From Terriglobia bacterium (GTDB taxonomy: Bacteria; Acidobacteriota; Terriglobia; Terriglobales; Acidobacteriaceae), in assembly GCA_021324365.1 (NCBI GenBank), contig JAJPJE010000106.1, forward strand, positions 1-50,845: DNA of 50,845 nt, in the 5' to 3' direction. The notes below the pieces were generated by a model. It made no database searches and was not told the DNA's origin. It saw only the letters and a program-made list of their open reading frames with translations. This document shows, piece by piece, positions 43,324 to 50,845 of this stretch (position 1 is the first letter of the stretch; each line of letters begins with the position of its first letter). The translations under genes and the position numbers were made by a program.

Positions 43324-43895
43324 GAAGCAGGAGAGTTGTTCTCATCATGGTTACCCTCACCCTTTCCGTTGCTGGATGCCTCCGCACATTCAGCCAGGAA
43401 CGTGAACCGCTGAACAATGATGAAATCAACGAACTCCGCGAAGCAGCGCTTGAGCCGGTAAAACGCTTGCGATTTTATCTCAATTTCACCGGATCGAGAT
43501 TGCTCGAAATCGACGATCTGCAGGGAAAAAGCAAGGTGGAGAATCGCGGGCAGAAAATTCATGACTTGCTGCAGGACTTTACGACACTAATTGACGAGAT
43601 GGACGACAACATCGACGAATATGCGCGGCGTGGCGAGGATATGCGCAAAGTGCTGCCGGAAGTGGTCAAGGCGGAGACAGACTATACGACGAAGTTGAGA
43701 ACGCTACAGCAGACGGCTATCAATGATCCGAAAGCGGCAGCGGAGGCGAGGCTCTATAGCTTTGCCCTGCAAGACGCCTTGGACGCAGTGCGGGACAGCC
43801 TCGACAACTCACAAAAAACGCAGGCGCAGCAAACCGAGCAATTCGAAGAGTTAAAAGAGCAAAAGAAGCTCGAAAAGAAGAAAAAGAAATACTGA
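43320..43895 (+). CDS. exported helical (lipo)protein, third gene of the TPR operon
   Basis: 191 residues. N-terminal segment RRVVLIMVTLTLSVAGC has a lipobox (VAGC), so it may be anchored to the membrane by a lipid on that Cys (about residue 20). The rest is helical: EINELREAALEPVKRLRFYLNFTGSRLLEIDDL, LLQDFTTLIDEMDDNIDEYARRGEDMRK, and a Lys-rich end (KKLEKKKKKY). It overlaps the previous gene by 4 bp (ATGA). Probably acts with the other two gene products at the inner or outer membrane; function unknown. Confidence 0.75.
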   Translation: MRSRRVVLIMVTLTLSVAGCLRTFSQEREPLNNDEINELREAALEPVKRLRFYLNFTGSRLLEIDDLQGKSKVENRGQKIHDLLQDFTTLIDEMDDNIDEYARRGEDMRKVLPEVVKAETDYTTKLRTLQQTAINDPKAAAEARLYSFALQDALDAVRDSLDNSQKTQAQQTEQFEELKEQKKLEKKKKKY

Positions 43896-43989
43896 CACTG
43901 AGGACAACCTACAACTGCTTGCATCAATGGCCTGCCCGGAAGCAGCAGCGAGCTTGAGGGCTCAGGCCTTGGAAGTGTGCGGCTCTCGA

Positions 43990-44015
43990 AAAGGGCGCGG
44001 CTGAAGCCGGCCTTT
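43990..44015. terminator. weak hairpin after the TPR operon
   Basis: AAAGG (43990-43994) with CCTTT (44011-44015) and inner CGGCT (43998-44002) with AGCCG (44005-44009), separated by a GCG/G bulge. Sits about 95 nt after the last stop, before the SprT-like gene. Termination is possible but the stem is interrupted. Confidence 0.35.
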
Positions 44016-44128
44016 CATGTCGGATTCGTCTCAATCTCACTGAATCCTATTTTCCAAAGTGTTCAGGTGGTGTCAGGTATCCGATCTGGCGCTAGGAACG
44101 CGGAATTTTTCTCTGGTAATCTGAAAGC

Positions 44129-44815
44129 GTGAGTGCGGTATTTGTGGACATTTTTCAGCGGGCGTACCGGGAGCTTCGACCACGGGCTCCCATGCCAGTG
44201 TTTCAGGTAAAGTTCTATCCCTTCGCAAACATCAACAACACCATTCGCCTTCGAGAGGATACGGTGTACGTTCGTCTGTCCGACATGCTGGAAGGCGCAC
44301 CTCCCGATGTGCTGCACAGCATCGCACATATCCTGATTGCTAAGCTCTATCGCAAGCCTATCGGCTCGCGTTTTGCGGCAAGGTACCGAAAGCATATTGG
44401 CAGCAAAGCGGTAGCTGAAAAGGCGCACCTGTTGCGCCAAATGCGAGGACGTAAGAAAATTCACGGTCCGGTGGGGAACGTGTATGACCTCAATGAACTT
44501 TTCGATGATCTAAATACCCGCTACTTCCACGGACTTCTAGCTCGACCGGAAATGACCTGGAGCGGCACGCATTCTCGCCAAAGCCTGGGCCACTACGATC
44601 CGGCACATAATGCCATCGTCGTCAGCCGAATCTTCGACCATCCGCGGGTACCGCGCTTCGCGGTTGAATACCTCGTCTACCATGAGATGCTGCACTTGAA
44701 ACACCCCGTGCGTCTACGTGGGAGCCGGCGGTGCGTGCATTCCGAGCAATTCCAAGCGGAAGAAAAGCTGTTTCCCCATTTTGAAGACGCGAAGAAATTC
44801 TTGAAGAATTTGTAA
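44129..44815 (+). CDS. SprT-like zinc metalloprotein
   Basis: 228 residues from GTG 44129. A Zn-peptidase-like motif YHEMLHLKHP (HExxH) near 187-196 followed by HSEQFQAEEKLFP, whose His could be the third ligand, as in the SprT family. The N-terminal ~100 residues are basic and less conserved. No signal peptide, so cytosolic. SprT/Spartan-like proteins include proteases for DNA-protein crosslinks, but bacterial SprT members lack a proven function, so the role here is open. Convergent with the acyltransferase gene (18 bp). Confidence 0.78.
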   Translation: MSAVFVDIFQRAYRELRPRAPMPVFQVKFYPFANINNTIRLREDTVYVRLSDMLEGAPPDVLHSIAHILIAKLYRKPIGSRFAARYRKHIGSKAVAEKAHLLRQMRGRKKIHGPVGNVYDLNELFDDLNTRYFHGLLARPEMTWSGTHSRQSLGHYDPAHNAIVVSRIFDHPRVPRFAVEYLVYHEMLHLKHPVRLRGSRRCVHSEQFQAEEKLFPHFEDAKKFLKNL

Positions 44816-44833
44816 GCCGGCAGAACGAAAGCT

Positions 44834-45799
44834 TCACGCTGCCAGTTCCATTCTGTTCCGACCTGCCGCTTTCATTTGCTCGACAGAAGCATCCACCCAA
44901 TAGAGTTGCTCAACTGAGGTTGCGAACCGCATTTTGTAGCTCTGTTCGCCAGTCATGTAGTCGCAGTCCAGGCCCTCTGCTAAAGAACGCCGTGTTACTT
45001 CGTAAATGAGGCTGATTCCAGGTGAATGACGAGACCAATTCTGATCAAACCAGATGGTATAGAATCGGCGGCAGTCGGACTCCCGGAGCGTGACCAGTGC
45101 AGCAATGCAACGCTGTTGGATTTCCAGCGTAAAAACTTCCTCTTGCAATGGGCCGGTTGACGTAATCTCCGCCATGAATTCGATCCGGCACGGATCGGAA
45201 AAGACGTTCTCTCCTGCCTCCGGCGGTTGGCTGGCTTTCTGCTCATAAATCCATCGCAGCAGCGCAGCCGTTGGTGGTGCATACTTTCGCAGCTCAACGC
45301 CCATTCGCTGAAGTTTTCGAAGCCGGGAGGCGCTGCGGGTATGTTTGCAGGCAAATAGATCCGCAGAACCGTCAGAGACTCGAACGTGAGGCGAGCGATA
45401 GAACTGATTGAGTTGAAAAGCAGACCATTGGGGAGAAGCGCTCGCCAACAGACCTCCCGACGAGAACGGAAGGCCAAGTCGCGCGGCCTCACTCCAGGCT
45501 GCCATCGTGGCATCGTCTTCTCCGATTGCAAGTACATCGCGATAATCAAACAGCACGTCGCCGAGGCACGCCAGCGAGTTTCTTCGCCGATTGATGCAGA
45601 GCGGCAAGAGAGCCTGCCCATGGTCCGCTTCCGAGTAGATAACGTATGGGAACTCACGCTCTGCAAATACTCTCGAGGCTATCCAATTCCATTTGAATGA
45701 CTGAAATATCGTGGCCCGACACTGCGAGTACAACCAGTCCCAGCGATCCCGGAGAGCCAGAATTTCGTTGGCGCTGCGTGCGATTACCGTTTGGGGCAA
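44834..45799 (-). CDS. FemAB/BioF2-type (GNAT fold) acyltransferase
   Basis: 321 residues. Pattern of the Acetyltransf_6/BioF2-like family that includes CelD-type proteins linked to cell-surface polysaccharide: N-terminal WDWLYSQCRATIFQSFKWNWIASRV, a central LRKLQRMGVELRKY (basic acyl-binding helix), and C-terminal GLDCDYMTGEQSYKMRFAT, where family members have DFxxGxxxYKxxW/F. Likely moves an acyl group to a sugar or amino group of a surface polymer. The substrate is unknown. No neighbours of a polysaccharide cluster are seen in the window. Confidence 0.8.
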   Translation of the reverse strand: MPQTVIARSANEILALRDRWDWLYSQCRATIFQSFKWNWIASRVFAEREFPYVIYSEADHGQALLPLCINRRRNSLACLGDVLFDYRDVLAIGEDDATMAAWSEAARLGLPFSSGGLLASASPQWSAFQLNQFYRSPHVRVSDGSADLFACKHTRSASRLRKLQRMGVELRKYAPPTAALLRWIYEQKASQPPEAGENVFSDPCRIEFMAEITSTGPLQEEVFTLEIQQRCIAALVTLRESDCRRFYTIWFDQNWSRHSPGISLIYEVTRRSLAEGLDCDYMTGEQSYKMRFATSVEQLYWVDASVEQMKAAGRNRMELAA

Positions 45800-45877
45800 G
45801 CGTGATCTCCAGCGAGTAAGTTAGACGCGGGCCTGAGCTGGACTAGATGTTCACTGGTCAAATTCTGCGCGCAAAAT

Positions 45878-45907
45878 AAAAAGGCAAGCAGCGCTGCTTG
45901 CCTTTTT
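45878..45907. terminator. bidirectional Rho-independent terminator
   Basis: GGCAAGCAGC-GCTGCTTGCC (45883-45902), a perfect 20-bp palindrome flanked by A5 (45878-45882) and T5 (45903-45907), so it can work on both strands. On the minus strand it ends the tonB transcript 21 nt after its stop. Confidence 0.9.
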
Positions 45908-45927
45908 GCTAGGAACTTCTGGCTCGA

Positions 45928-46956
45928 TTAGTAGAGTCGGAAATTCACTTCAACGTTGATCTGCACTGCGACTGGGCGACCATCTTTCATGGCTGGCTCG
46001 AACTTCCAGTTGCGGACAGCTTCGATGGCTTTCTGATCCAATCCCATACCCAAAGTGCGGGCTACCTTAACGTCACGAGGCCGCCCATTGGCATCCACAA
46101 TCAGCCAAAGCACCACGGTGCCCTGATACTTGGCCTTTCGGGCTTCTTCCGAGTACTCGGGATCAGGCGTGTACAGCGCCTTCGGAGCGGAAACGCCTCC
46201 ACCGACACGGAATACGCCGCCGCCGGTGCCTCCGCCCATGCCCGGCCCAAGACCGGGTCCTGTGCCGGAGCCAATACCCCCGCCCGCGCCGGAGCCAATG
46301 CCGCCACCCGCGCCGGTGCCGTTCGACGGTGGGCCAGCAGGGACCGCGGTCTTGGGATCACCAAAGTTCGGAATGTTTGCCGCCATGTTCATCTTCACTT
46401 GCGGCGGTACGACAACCGTAGGTTCAACCGCAAGTTTCGGATGATCGTTTCGGATCACCATCGCTGGCGGCGTGATCTGTTGCATCGAGAGCTTGGGAAG
46501 TTTTCCCTTGGGTGCGACGATTTTGTCGCGGTCGCCACCGCCACCACCTCCCGAGATCGTGTCGTTCTTTTTGGTTGAAAGCGGCATGTAAGTCGACGGA
46601 TCCGGAGCAATGAGATGGACGGTCTCCTGCTGTTTTACCTGCTGCACAACATGGCGTCCGGCAATGGTCAACCCGATGATCCCACCAATGACAGCCAGGT
46701 GAAGAAAAGCGGAACTCACAGCTCCGCGTTTCTTGTAGTCGTAGTCACCCCAGATATTGCGAACTCTGACCGGCTTGGATGTAAGTTGAAGCGGCGGGAG
46801 CTTCTCAGGATGCCGCCACTCGTGAATTTGACGACGAAGCGAATGCCACAGCGATTCGTCTAGAACCTGTGCGGGAAGAAGTAAATTCAGCTGAGGTTCT
46901 TTGCGTTCGATTTCCGTCCTCTGCCTGGGTGGAGGTGCCAAAACTTGGTTCGCCAT
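45928..46956 (-). CDS. TonB family energy transducer
   Basis: 342 residues. Cytosolic N-terminus (about 1-80, with IWGDYDYKK), one transmembrane helix (about 81-100), a long Gly/Pro-rich linker (GAGGGIGSGAGGG type, about 210-255), and the C-terminal TonB domain (about 265-342) with YPxxA-like 'YTPDPEYSEEARKAKYQGTVVLWLIVDANGRPRDVKV' and final FEPAMKDGRPVAVQINVEVNFRLY. It energises outer-membrane transport from the proton gradient together with ExbBD (not in the window). The receptor at 7.2 kb is a possible but unproven client. A bidirectional terminator follows its stop. Confidence 0.93.
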   Translation of the reverse strand: MANQVLAPPPRQRTEIERKEPQLNLLLPAQVLDESLWHSLRRQIHEWRHPEKLPPLQLTSKPVRVRNIWGDYDYKKRGAVSSAFLHLAVIGGIIGLTIAGRHVVQQVKQQETVHLIAPDPSTYMPLSTKKNDTISGGGGGGDRDKIVAPKGKLPKLSMQQITPPAMVIRNDHPKLAVEPTVVVPPQVKMNMAANIPNFGDPKTAVPAGPPSNGTGAGGGIGSGAGGGIGSGTGPGLGPGMGGGTGGGVFRVGGGVSAPKALYTPDPEYSEEARKAKYQGTVVLWLIVDANGRPRDVKVARTLGMGLDQKAIEAVRNWKFEPAMKDGRPVAVQINVEVNFRLY

Positions 46957-47394
46957 ACTATGTCCCGACTTCAGCTCCTACGGCTTCTTCCAACTCTCTC
47001 TGGGAGTTGCATAAGCAGATGAGCACCTATCGTGCCAAGTTGCTTTTCCCCTTAAATTCCGGGCTCCTGCTCAGTTTGCGGCTGTCGTGACAGGATTCTT
47101 GTGTGAATCGATACTGAACGTGAGTCCCGGCATACCCACATTTAGATGCTGGTTTACACATACCCATGCGAGACAAAATTCTCGCGCAGCAGGAGAGATC
47201 TTTTAGTCACCGCTTGGTTGCAGGAAGGTAAAAATTCAGGTGATCGCGCGAAATTTACTCAAAGCCATGCGAACTTCTGGACACAACCCCCTGCGAACCG
47301 CAACGTGAATAGACAGTGCGATTTGCGGCTCCCTATAATGAGAGATTGAGCTTTTTCCCTCCGTGGCGCAGGGAGAACGGGAGAAAAGAACTTA
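46957..47394. other. tonB / ileS divergent intergenic region
   Basis: About 440 bp without a convincing gene. It holds the ileS promoter (47310-47339) and a small CAACTC...GAGTTG hairpin near 46989-47007 in the tonB leader. No T-box features were found, and no further element is recognised. Confidence 0.6.
47310..47339 (+). promoter_or_regulatory. sigma70-type promoter for ileS-lspA
   Basis: TAGACA (47310-47315), 18-bp spacer, TATAAT (47334-47339): five and six matches of six. The TATAAT is followed by GAGAGATT as at uvrA. Initiation near 47346 gives a leader of about 49 nt. Confidence 0.7.
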
Positions 47395-50241
47395 GTGCCA
47401 GTTGACCTGAAAGCGACGATCAATCTGCCGAAAACCGCCTTTCCTATGAAGGCCAATCTTCCACAGAACGAGCCGAAACTGCTGGCTCGATGGGAAGAAC
47501 AGCGGATCTACGATCAGATCCGCCGTGAACGCAAGGGTTCTCCTGTTTACCTGCTCCATGACGGCCCGCCGTATGCGAATGGGCCCATTCACCTGGGCCA
47601 CGCGCTGAATAAGTGCCTTAAAGACTTCATCGTCAAGTCCAAGAGCATGGCGGGATTCGACGCGCCCTATGTACCGGGCTGGGATTGTCACGGCCTGCCA
47701 ATTGAGATCAAGGTGGATGAATCCCTGGGCGGGAAGAAGCTGCAAATGGATCCTATGCAGGTGCGACAGGTCTGCCGCGAGTACGCGGCAAAGTACCTGG
47801 ACCTGCAGCGTTCCCAGTTCAAGCGCCTTGGAATCTTCGGCGAGTTCGAGAGACCCTACTCCACGATGACTCCCGAGTACGAATCCGTCGTGGTCGAAAC
47901 GCTTTTCAAGTTTTTTGAAAAGGACGCTGTCTACAAGGGCCTCCGCCCGGTTTACTGGTGCATTCACGATCGCACAGCGCTGGCGGAGGCGGAAGTTGAG
48001 TACGAGAATCACACCAGTCCTAGTGTGTGGGTTCGCTATGCAATGCAGTCAGACCCGCGCGATATTGACACCAGGCTGGGCGAAGCGCGCATTCACAGCG
48101 ATAAAAAGATATACGCAATCATCTGGACGACTACGCCCTGGACCTTACCGGCTTCGATGGCGATTGCTTTTCATCCAGATGAAGAGTACGTCGCCCTGGA
48201 AACCGCAGACAGCATCTACATAGTTGCAGCCAAGCTCGCTGCTGTCACGGCCGAGAAGTGCGGGTTCGGAGAAGCCAACGCCATTGCTCGCTTTCCTGGA
48301 AGAAAACTGGAGCACACGTGGTTCTATCACCCCTTTCTTCCCTGGCCGGAGCGAAAGATCCTAGGCGTCCTGGCGGATTACGTGACCATGGATCAAGGAA
48401 CAGGAGCGGTGCACACCGCACCTGCCCATGGCGCCGATGACTTCTACACAGGCGTGAAGTACAAGATCGATCAGACCTGCAACGTCGATGCCGCGGGGCG
48501 TCTCCTAAATGGTTTGCCTGAGTACAACGGACTGGCAGTCTTCGATGCGAATTCGAAGATCGTCGACCTGCTGAAGTCCCGCGGCGTGTTGCTGCACTTC
48601 GAAAAGATCGAACACTCGTATCCGCACTGCTGGCGATGCCACAATCCCGTCATCTTCCGTGCCACCGAGCAATGGTTTATCTCCATGGAAGCGAAGATTG
48701 ATGCTGGTGAGTCGTTGCGCAAGCGTGCACTCGAGGAAATCAGCAAGGTAAACTGGGATCCCGCTTGGGGTGAAGAGCGCATTGCGAATATGATCGCAAC
48801 GCGGCCGGATTGGTGTATCTCGCGCCAGCGCGTGTGGGGTGTCCCCATCGCAGTATTCACCTGTGCGAAGTGCAAGACCATTCTGAATCGTCGGGAAGTG
48901 CATAAAGCTGTCGTAGACCTGTTCGCCAGCAAAGGAGCGGACGCTTGGTATACGACCGCTTCGGAACAAATCGTCCCTGCAGGAACAAAGTGCCAATGTG
49001 GCGGCGACAGGTTCCACAAGGAAATGGATATTATCGACGTCTGGTTCGAGTCCGGCTCGAGCTACCTCGCCACGCAGCGGCACCAGCCTGGATGGCCTTA
49101 TCCGTCTGACCTGTATCTCGAGGGCGGCGATCAGTATCGCGGATGGTTTCACTCTTCCCTGCTCTGCTCGGTTGGTGCGACGAATCAGTCGCCGTATCGT
49201 GGCGTTGCGACCAACGGCTGGACACTCGATCCGCAGGGGCGCGCGATGTCGAAGTCACTGGGCAACGGCGTAGACCCCGTCGAAATCACCGATAAGCTCG
49301 GCGCTGAAATTGTCCGGCTCTGGTCGGCATCCGTGGATTTCCGCGAGGACGTGCGCTGCTCGAATGAGTTGATGGAGCGAGTTGCTGAAAACTATCGCAA
49401 GGTGCGCAACACGTTCCGCTACATTCTCGGAAACCTAAACGGATTCGATCCTACCAAGCACGTTGTTCCTTTCGAGCAAATGCATGCGATCGACCAGTAC
49501 ATCCTGCTGCGGACCGCGGAAGTCTCGAAAGAACTGCGCGGCTGGTACGAGGAGTTCCAATTCCACAAGGTTTATCAACAATTGATTGCGTTCTCGGTCG
49601 TCGATCTCAGCGCGGTCTATTTCGACGTCCTCAAGGACCGTCTCTATACCTCGGCTCCGAATTCCCCCGGCCGGCGCTCAGCTCAGACGGCGATTTGGCG
49701 CATTGGCGAGGCCCTGGTGCGCCTGGTCGCCCCGTTAATGAGTTTCACCGCCGACGAGGTCTGGCAGTATTTGCCGCCGGTTCCGGGGCGAAGCGCCAGC
49801 GTGCACGTTGAGAAGTTCTGGTCTGAAAGCGAACTGGCGCCCGAGTCCGGTCATCAACATAAGTTGAAGCAGGAATGGGAAGCACTGCTCAAGGTGCGGG
49901 TGGAAGTGTTGAAGGCGCTCGAGGCCGCAAGAGAACGGAAGGAGATCGGCTCTGGGTTAGAGGCGCAGATAACCCTGCATGCACCGGAGAGCCTCTATCC
50001 CGTTTTGGAGAAATACAAGAGCGAACTTCGTTACATTTTCATCGTATCTAATGTAGAGCTCCTCAGGAGCGCCGGCACGAATGGCAGCGACGGGCTGAAG
50101 ATCACCGTCAGCCGAGCGTCAGGTCAGAAGTGCGAGCGCTGCTGGAATTATTCGACGCACGTTGGCGAGAACCTCGCTTACCCTATGGTGTGCGAGCGTT
50201 GCAGTGCGGTTCTGGAGCAAATAGAAAGCGGAACTGTCTAA
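47395..50241 (+). CDS. ileS: isoleucyl-tRNA synthetase
   Basis: 948 residues, GTG start with GGGAG (47379-47383) upstream. Charges tRNA-Ile. HIGH motif HLGHA (66-70), KMSKS variant AMSKS (617-621), the editing (CP1) domain with TTPWTLPAS (about 243-251), and a Zn-binding C-terminus with CERCWNYS...CERC (about 911-934). Lys in the KMSKS lead is Ala, as in many relatives. Length and order are normal. First gene of a pair with lspA (4 nt apart). Confidence 0.97.
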   Translation: MPVDLKATINLPKTAFPMKANLPQNEPKLLARWEEQRIYDQIRRERKGSPVYLLHDGPPYANGPIHLGHALNKCLKDFIVKSKSMAGFDAPYVPGWDCHGLPIEIKVDESLGGKKLQMDPMQVRQVCREYAAKYLDLQRSQFKRLGIFGEFERPYSTMTPEYESVVVETLFKFFEKDAVYKGLRPVYWCIHDRTALAEAEVEYENHTSPSVWVRYAMQSDPRDIDTRLGEARIHSDKKIYAIIWTTTPWTLPASMAIAFHPDEEYVALETADSIYIVAAKLAAVTAEKCGFGEANAIARFPGRKLEHTWFYHPFLPWPERKILGVLADYVTMDQGTGAVHTAPAHGADDFYTGVKYKIDQTCNVDAAGRLLNGLPEYNGLAVFDANSKIVDLLKSRGVLLHFEKIEHSYPHCWRCHNPVIFRATEQWFISMEAKIDAGESLRKRALEEISKVNWDPAWGEERIANMIATRPDWCISRQRVWGVPIAVFTCAKCKTILNRREVHKAVVDLFASKGADAWYTTASEQIVPAGTKCQCGGDRFHKEMDIIDVWFESGSSYLATQRHQPGWPYPSDLYLEGGDQYRGWFHSSLLCSVGATNQSPYRGVATNGWTLDPQGRAMSKSLGNGVDPVEITDKLGAEIVRLWSASVDFREDVRCSNELMERVAENYRKVRNTFRYILGNLNGFDPTKHVVPFEQMHAIDQYILLRTAEVSKELRGWYEEFQFHKVYQQLIAFSVVDLSAVYFDVLKDRLYTSAPNSPGRRSAQTAIWRIGEALVRLVAPLMSFTADEVWQYLPPVPGRSASVHVEKFWSESELAPESGHQHKLKQEWEALLKVRVEVLKALEAARERKEIGSGLEAQITLHAPESLYPVLEKYKSELRYIFIVSNVELLRSAGTNGSDGLKITVSRASGQKCERCWNYSTHVGENLAYPMVCERCSAVLEQIESGTV

Positions 50242-50245
50242 GAGA

Positions 50246-50815
50246 ATGGAATTGCGCTCTCAGGAAGCAACAGTGGAACAGCCAGAGGTTGTTTCGGGAA
50301 CCATGACTCGAAACCCGGCAATGCGGACCTTTTACCTGGTGGTCGCAATCGGCGTGGTTTTATTCGATCGACTGGCGAAGTGGCTGGTGGCAACGCACAT
50401 CAGTCTGCACGATACGATCGACATCATCCCTGGGTTCTTCCGCCTGACACACCTCGAAAACAGCGGCGCCGCATTCGGGCTGTTTGCCGACTCGCCGTCG
50501 CAGTGGAAACTGACCATCCTTGTCGTGTTCTCGCTGGTTGCGTTAGCTGTTGTCACCGTGTTGCTCTGGAAGAATAGCTATGTTCTCACCAGCACGGGAG
50601 TAGGGCTGGCACTCATCCTCGGCGGCGCGATCGGAAATCTGTGGGATCGTGTAATCGACGGCCATGTCGTCGACTTCCTGCTCTTCTATGTGAAGCAATA
50701 TCAGTGGCCGGCGTTCAATGTCGCCGACAGTGCTATCGTGGTGGGCGCGCTGCTGCTCGTCGCTGAAATCCTATTCTCCAAGCCAGCTCCGTCCGAACAA
50801 GTCGTGACGCGCTGA
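50246..50815 (+). CDS. lspA: prolipoprotein signal peptidase
   Basis: 189 residues. Signal peptidase II, the aspartyl protease that cleaves lipid-modified prolipoproteins in the inner membrane. Four hydrophobic segments; ENSGAAFGLF, GGAIGNLWDRVIDGHVVDF with Asp143, and AFNVADSAIVVG with Asp161, the two catalytic Asp residues. The N-terminal extension of about 25 residues before the first membrane helix (MELRSQEATVEQPEV) is longer than usual, so a later start (Met20 or Met26) is possible. Four nt after ileS, a common bacterial arrangement. Confidence 0.93.
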   Translation: MELRSQEATVEQPEVVSGTMTRNPAMRTFYLVVAIGVVLFDRLAKWLVATHISLHDTIDIIPGFFRLTHLENSGAAFGLFADSPSQWKLTILVVFSLVALAVVTVLLWKNSYVLTSTGVGLALILGGAIGNLWDRVIDGHVVDFLLFYVKQYQWPAFNVADSAIVVGALLLVAEILFSKPAPSEQVVTR

Positions 50816-50845
50816 TCGAAAGACAGTTCACGTCAAAGATCCTGC

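Noticed and set aside
47280-47394. T-box riboswitch upstream of ileS
   Set aside because: The leader from the clear promoter is only about 49 nt, too short, and no T-box sequence is visible.

Overview
The window looks like a piece of the chromosome of an acidobacterium, most likely from the Koribacter/Terriglobia side of the phylum. This is inferred from gene content, not from a search. The pointers are a large Oar-like outer-membrane receptor with an N-terminal carboxypeptidase-regulatory fold, followed at once by a VWFA-related acidobacterial (TIGR03436-type) protein; a eukaryotic-like Ser/Thr kinase fused to PD40/TolB propeller repeats; DUF5666, DUF2911 and DUF5715 secreted proteins; and frequent GTG/TTG starts in GC-rich DNA. 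I see no phage, integrase, IS element, CRISPR array, rRNA or tRNA. Most of the window is housekeeping sequence interleaved with small secreted-protein islands.

Layout. 1-6.4 kb: the tail of a phospholipase C/acid-phosphatase-type phosphoesterase, a Cu(I) P1B-ATPase with two YHS and two CPM-type metal-binding modules, a divergent cysteine-free HMA-like small protein, a gene-free stretch with three copies of a 20-bp repeat, a GNAT plus GT39 pair, and a decayed MmcQ/YjbR gene. 6.5-15.9 kb: a tightly coupled operon (DUF5666, Oar-like receptor, VWFA protein), DUF2911 and other exported proteins, a SpoIIE/RsbU-type phosphatase with a small membrane protein. 15.9-20.4 kb: Ser/Thr kinase with propeller, PfkB sugar kinase, RdgB. 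20.5-29.3 kb: sdhCAB, a small membrane protein, a DUF5715 protein with an LAS-peptidase-like motif, two cyclophilins (one exported, one cytosolic), and the icd-mdh pair. Succinate, isocitrate and malate dehydrogenases thus sit within 9 kb.

29.7-32.7 kb: DEAD-box RNA helicase and an RRM/RGG RNA-binding protein (both behind long leaders), then a LysR regulator. 32.9-36.9 kb: a compact polyamine locus with pyruvoyl-dependent arginine decarboxylase, a deoxyhypusine-synthase homologue (SpeY-like), N-carbamoylputrescine amidase and agmatine deiminase. Together these can take arginine to agmatine, N-carbamoylputrescine and putrescine, and plausibly on to homospermidine. 36.9-45.8 kb: a methyltransferase, a lone cytochrome oxidase subunit III, uvrA, a three-gene overlapping operon of TPR and helical exported proteins, a SprT-like metalloprotein, and a FemAB/BioF2-type acyltransferase. 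45.9-50.8 kb: a TonB energy transducer, then ileS-lspA.

The observations most worth following are the polyamine locus, the receptor/VWFA operon, the 3.5-kb repeat cluster, the peptidase-like motif in the DUF5715 protein, and the palindrome upstream of icd-mdh. No clearly new defence or mobile system is visible.
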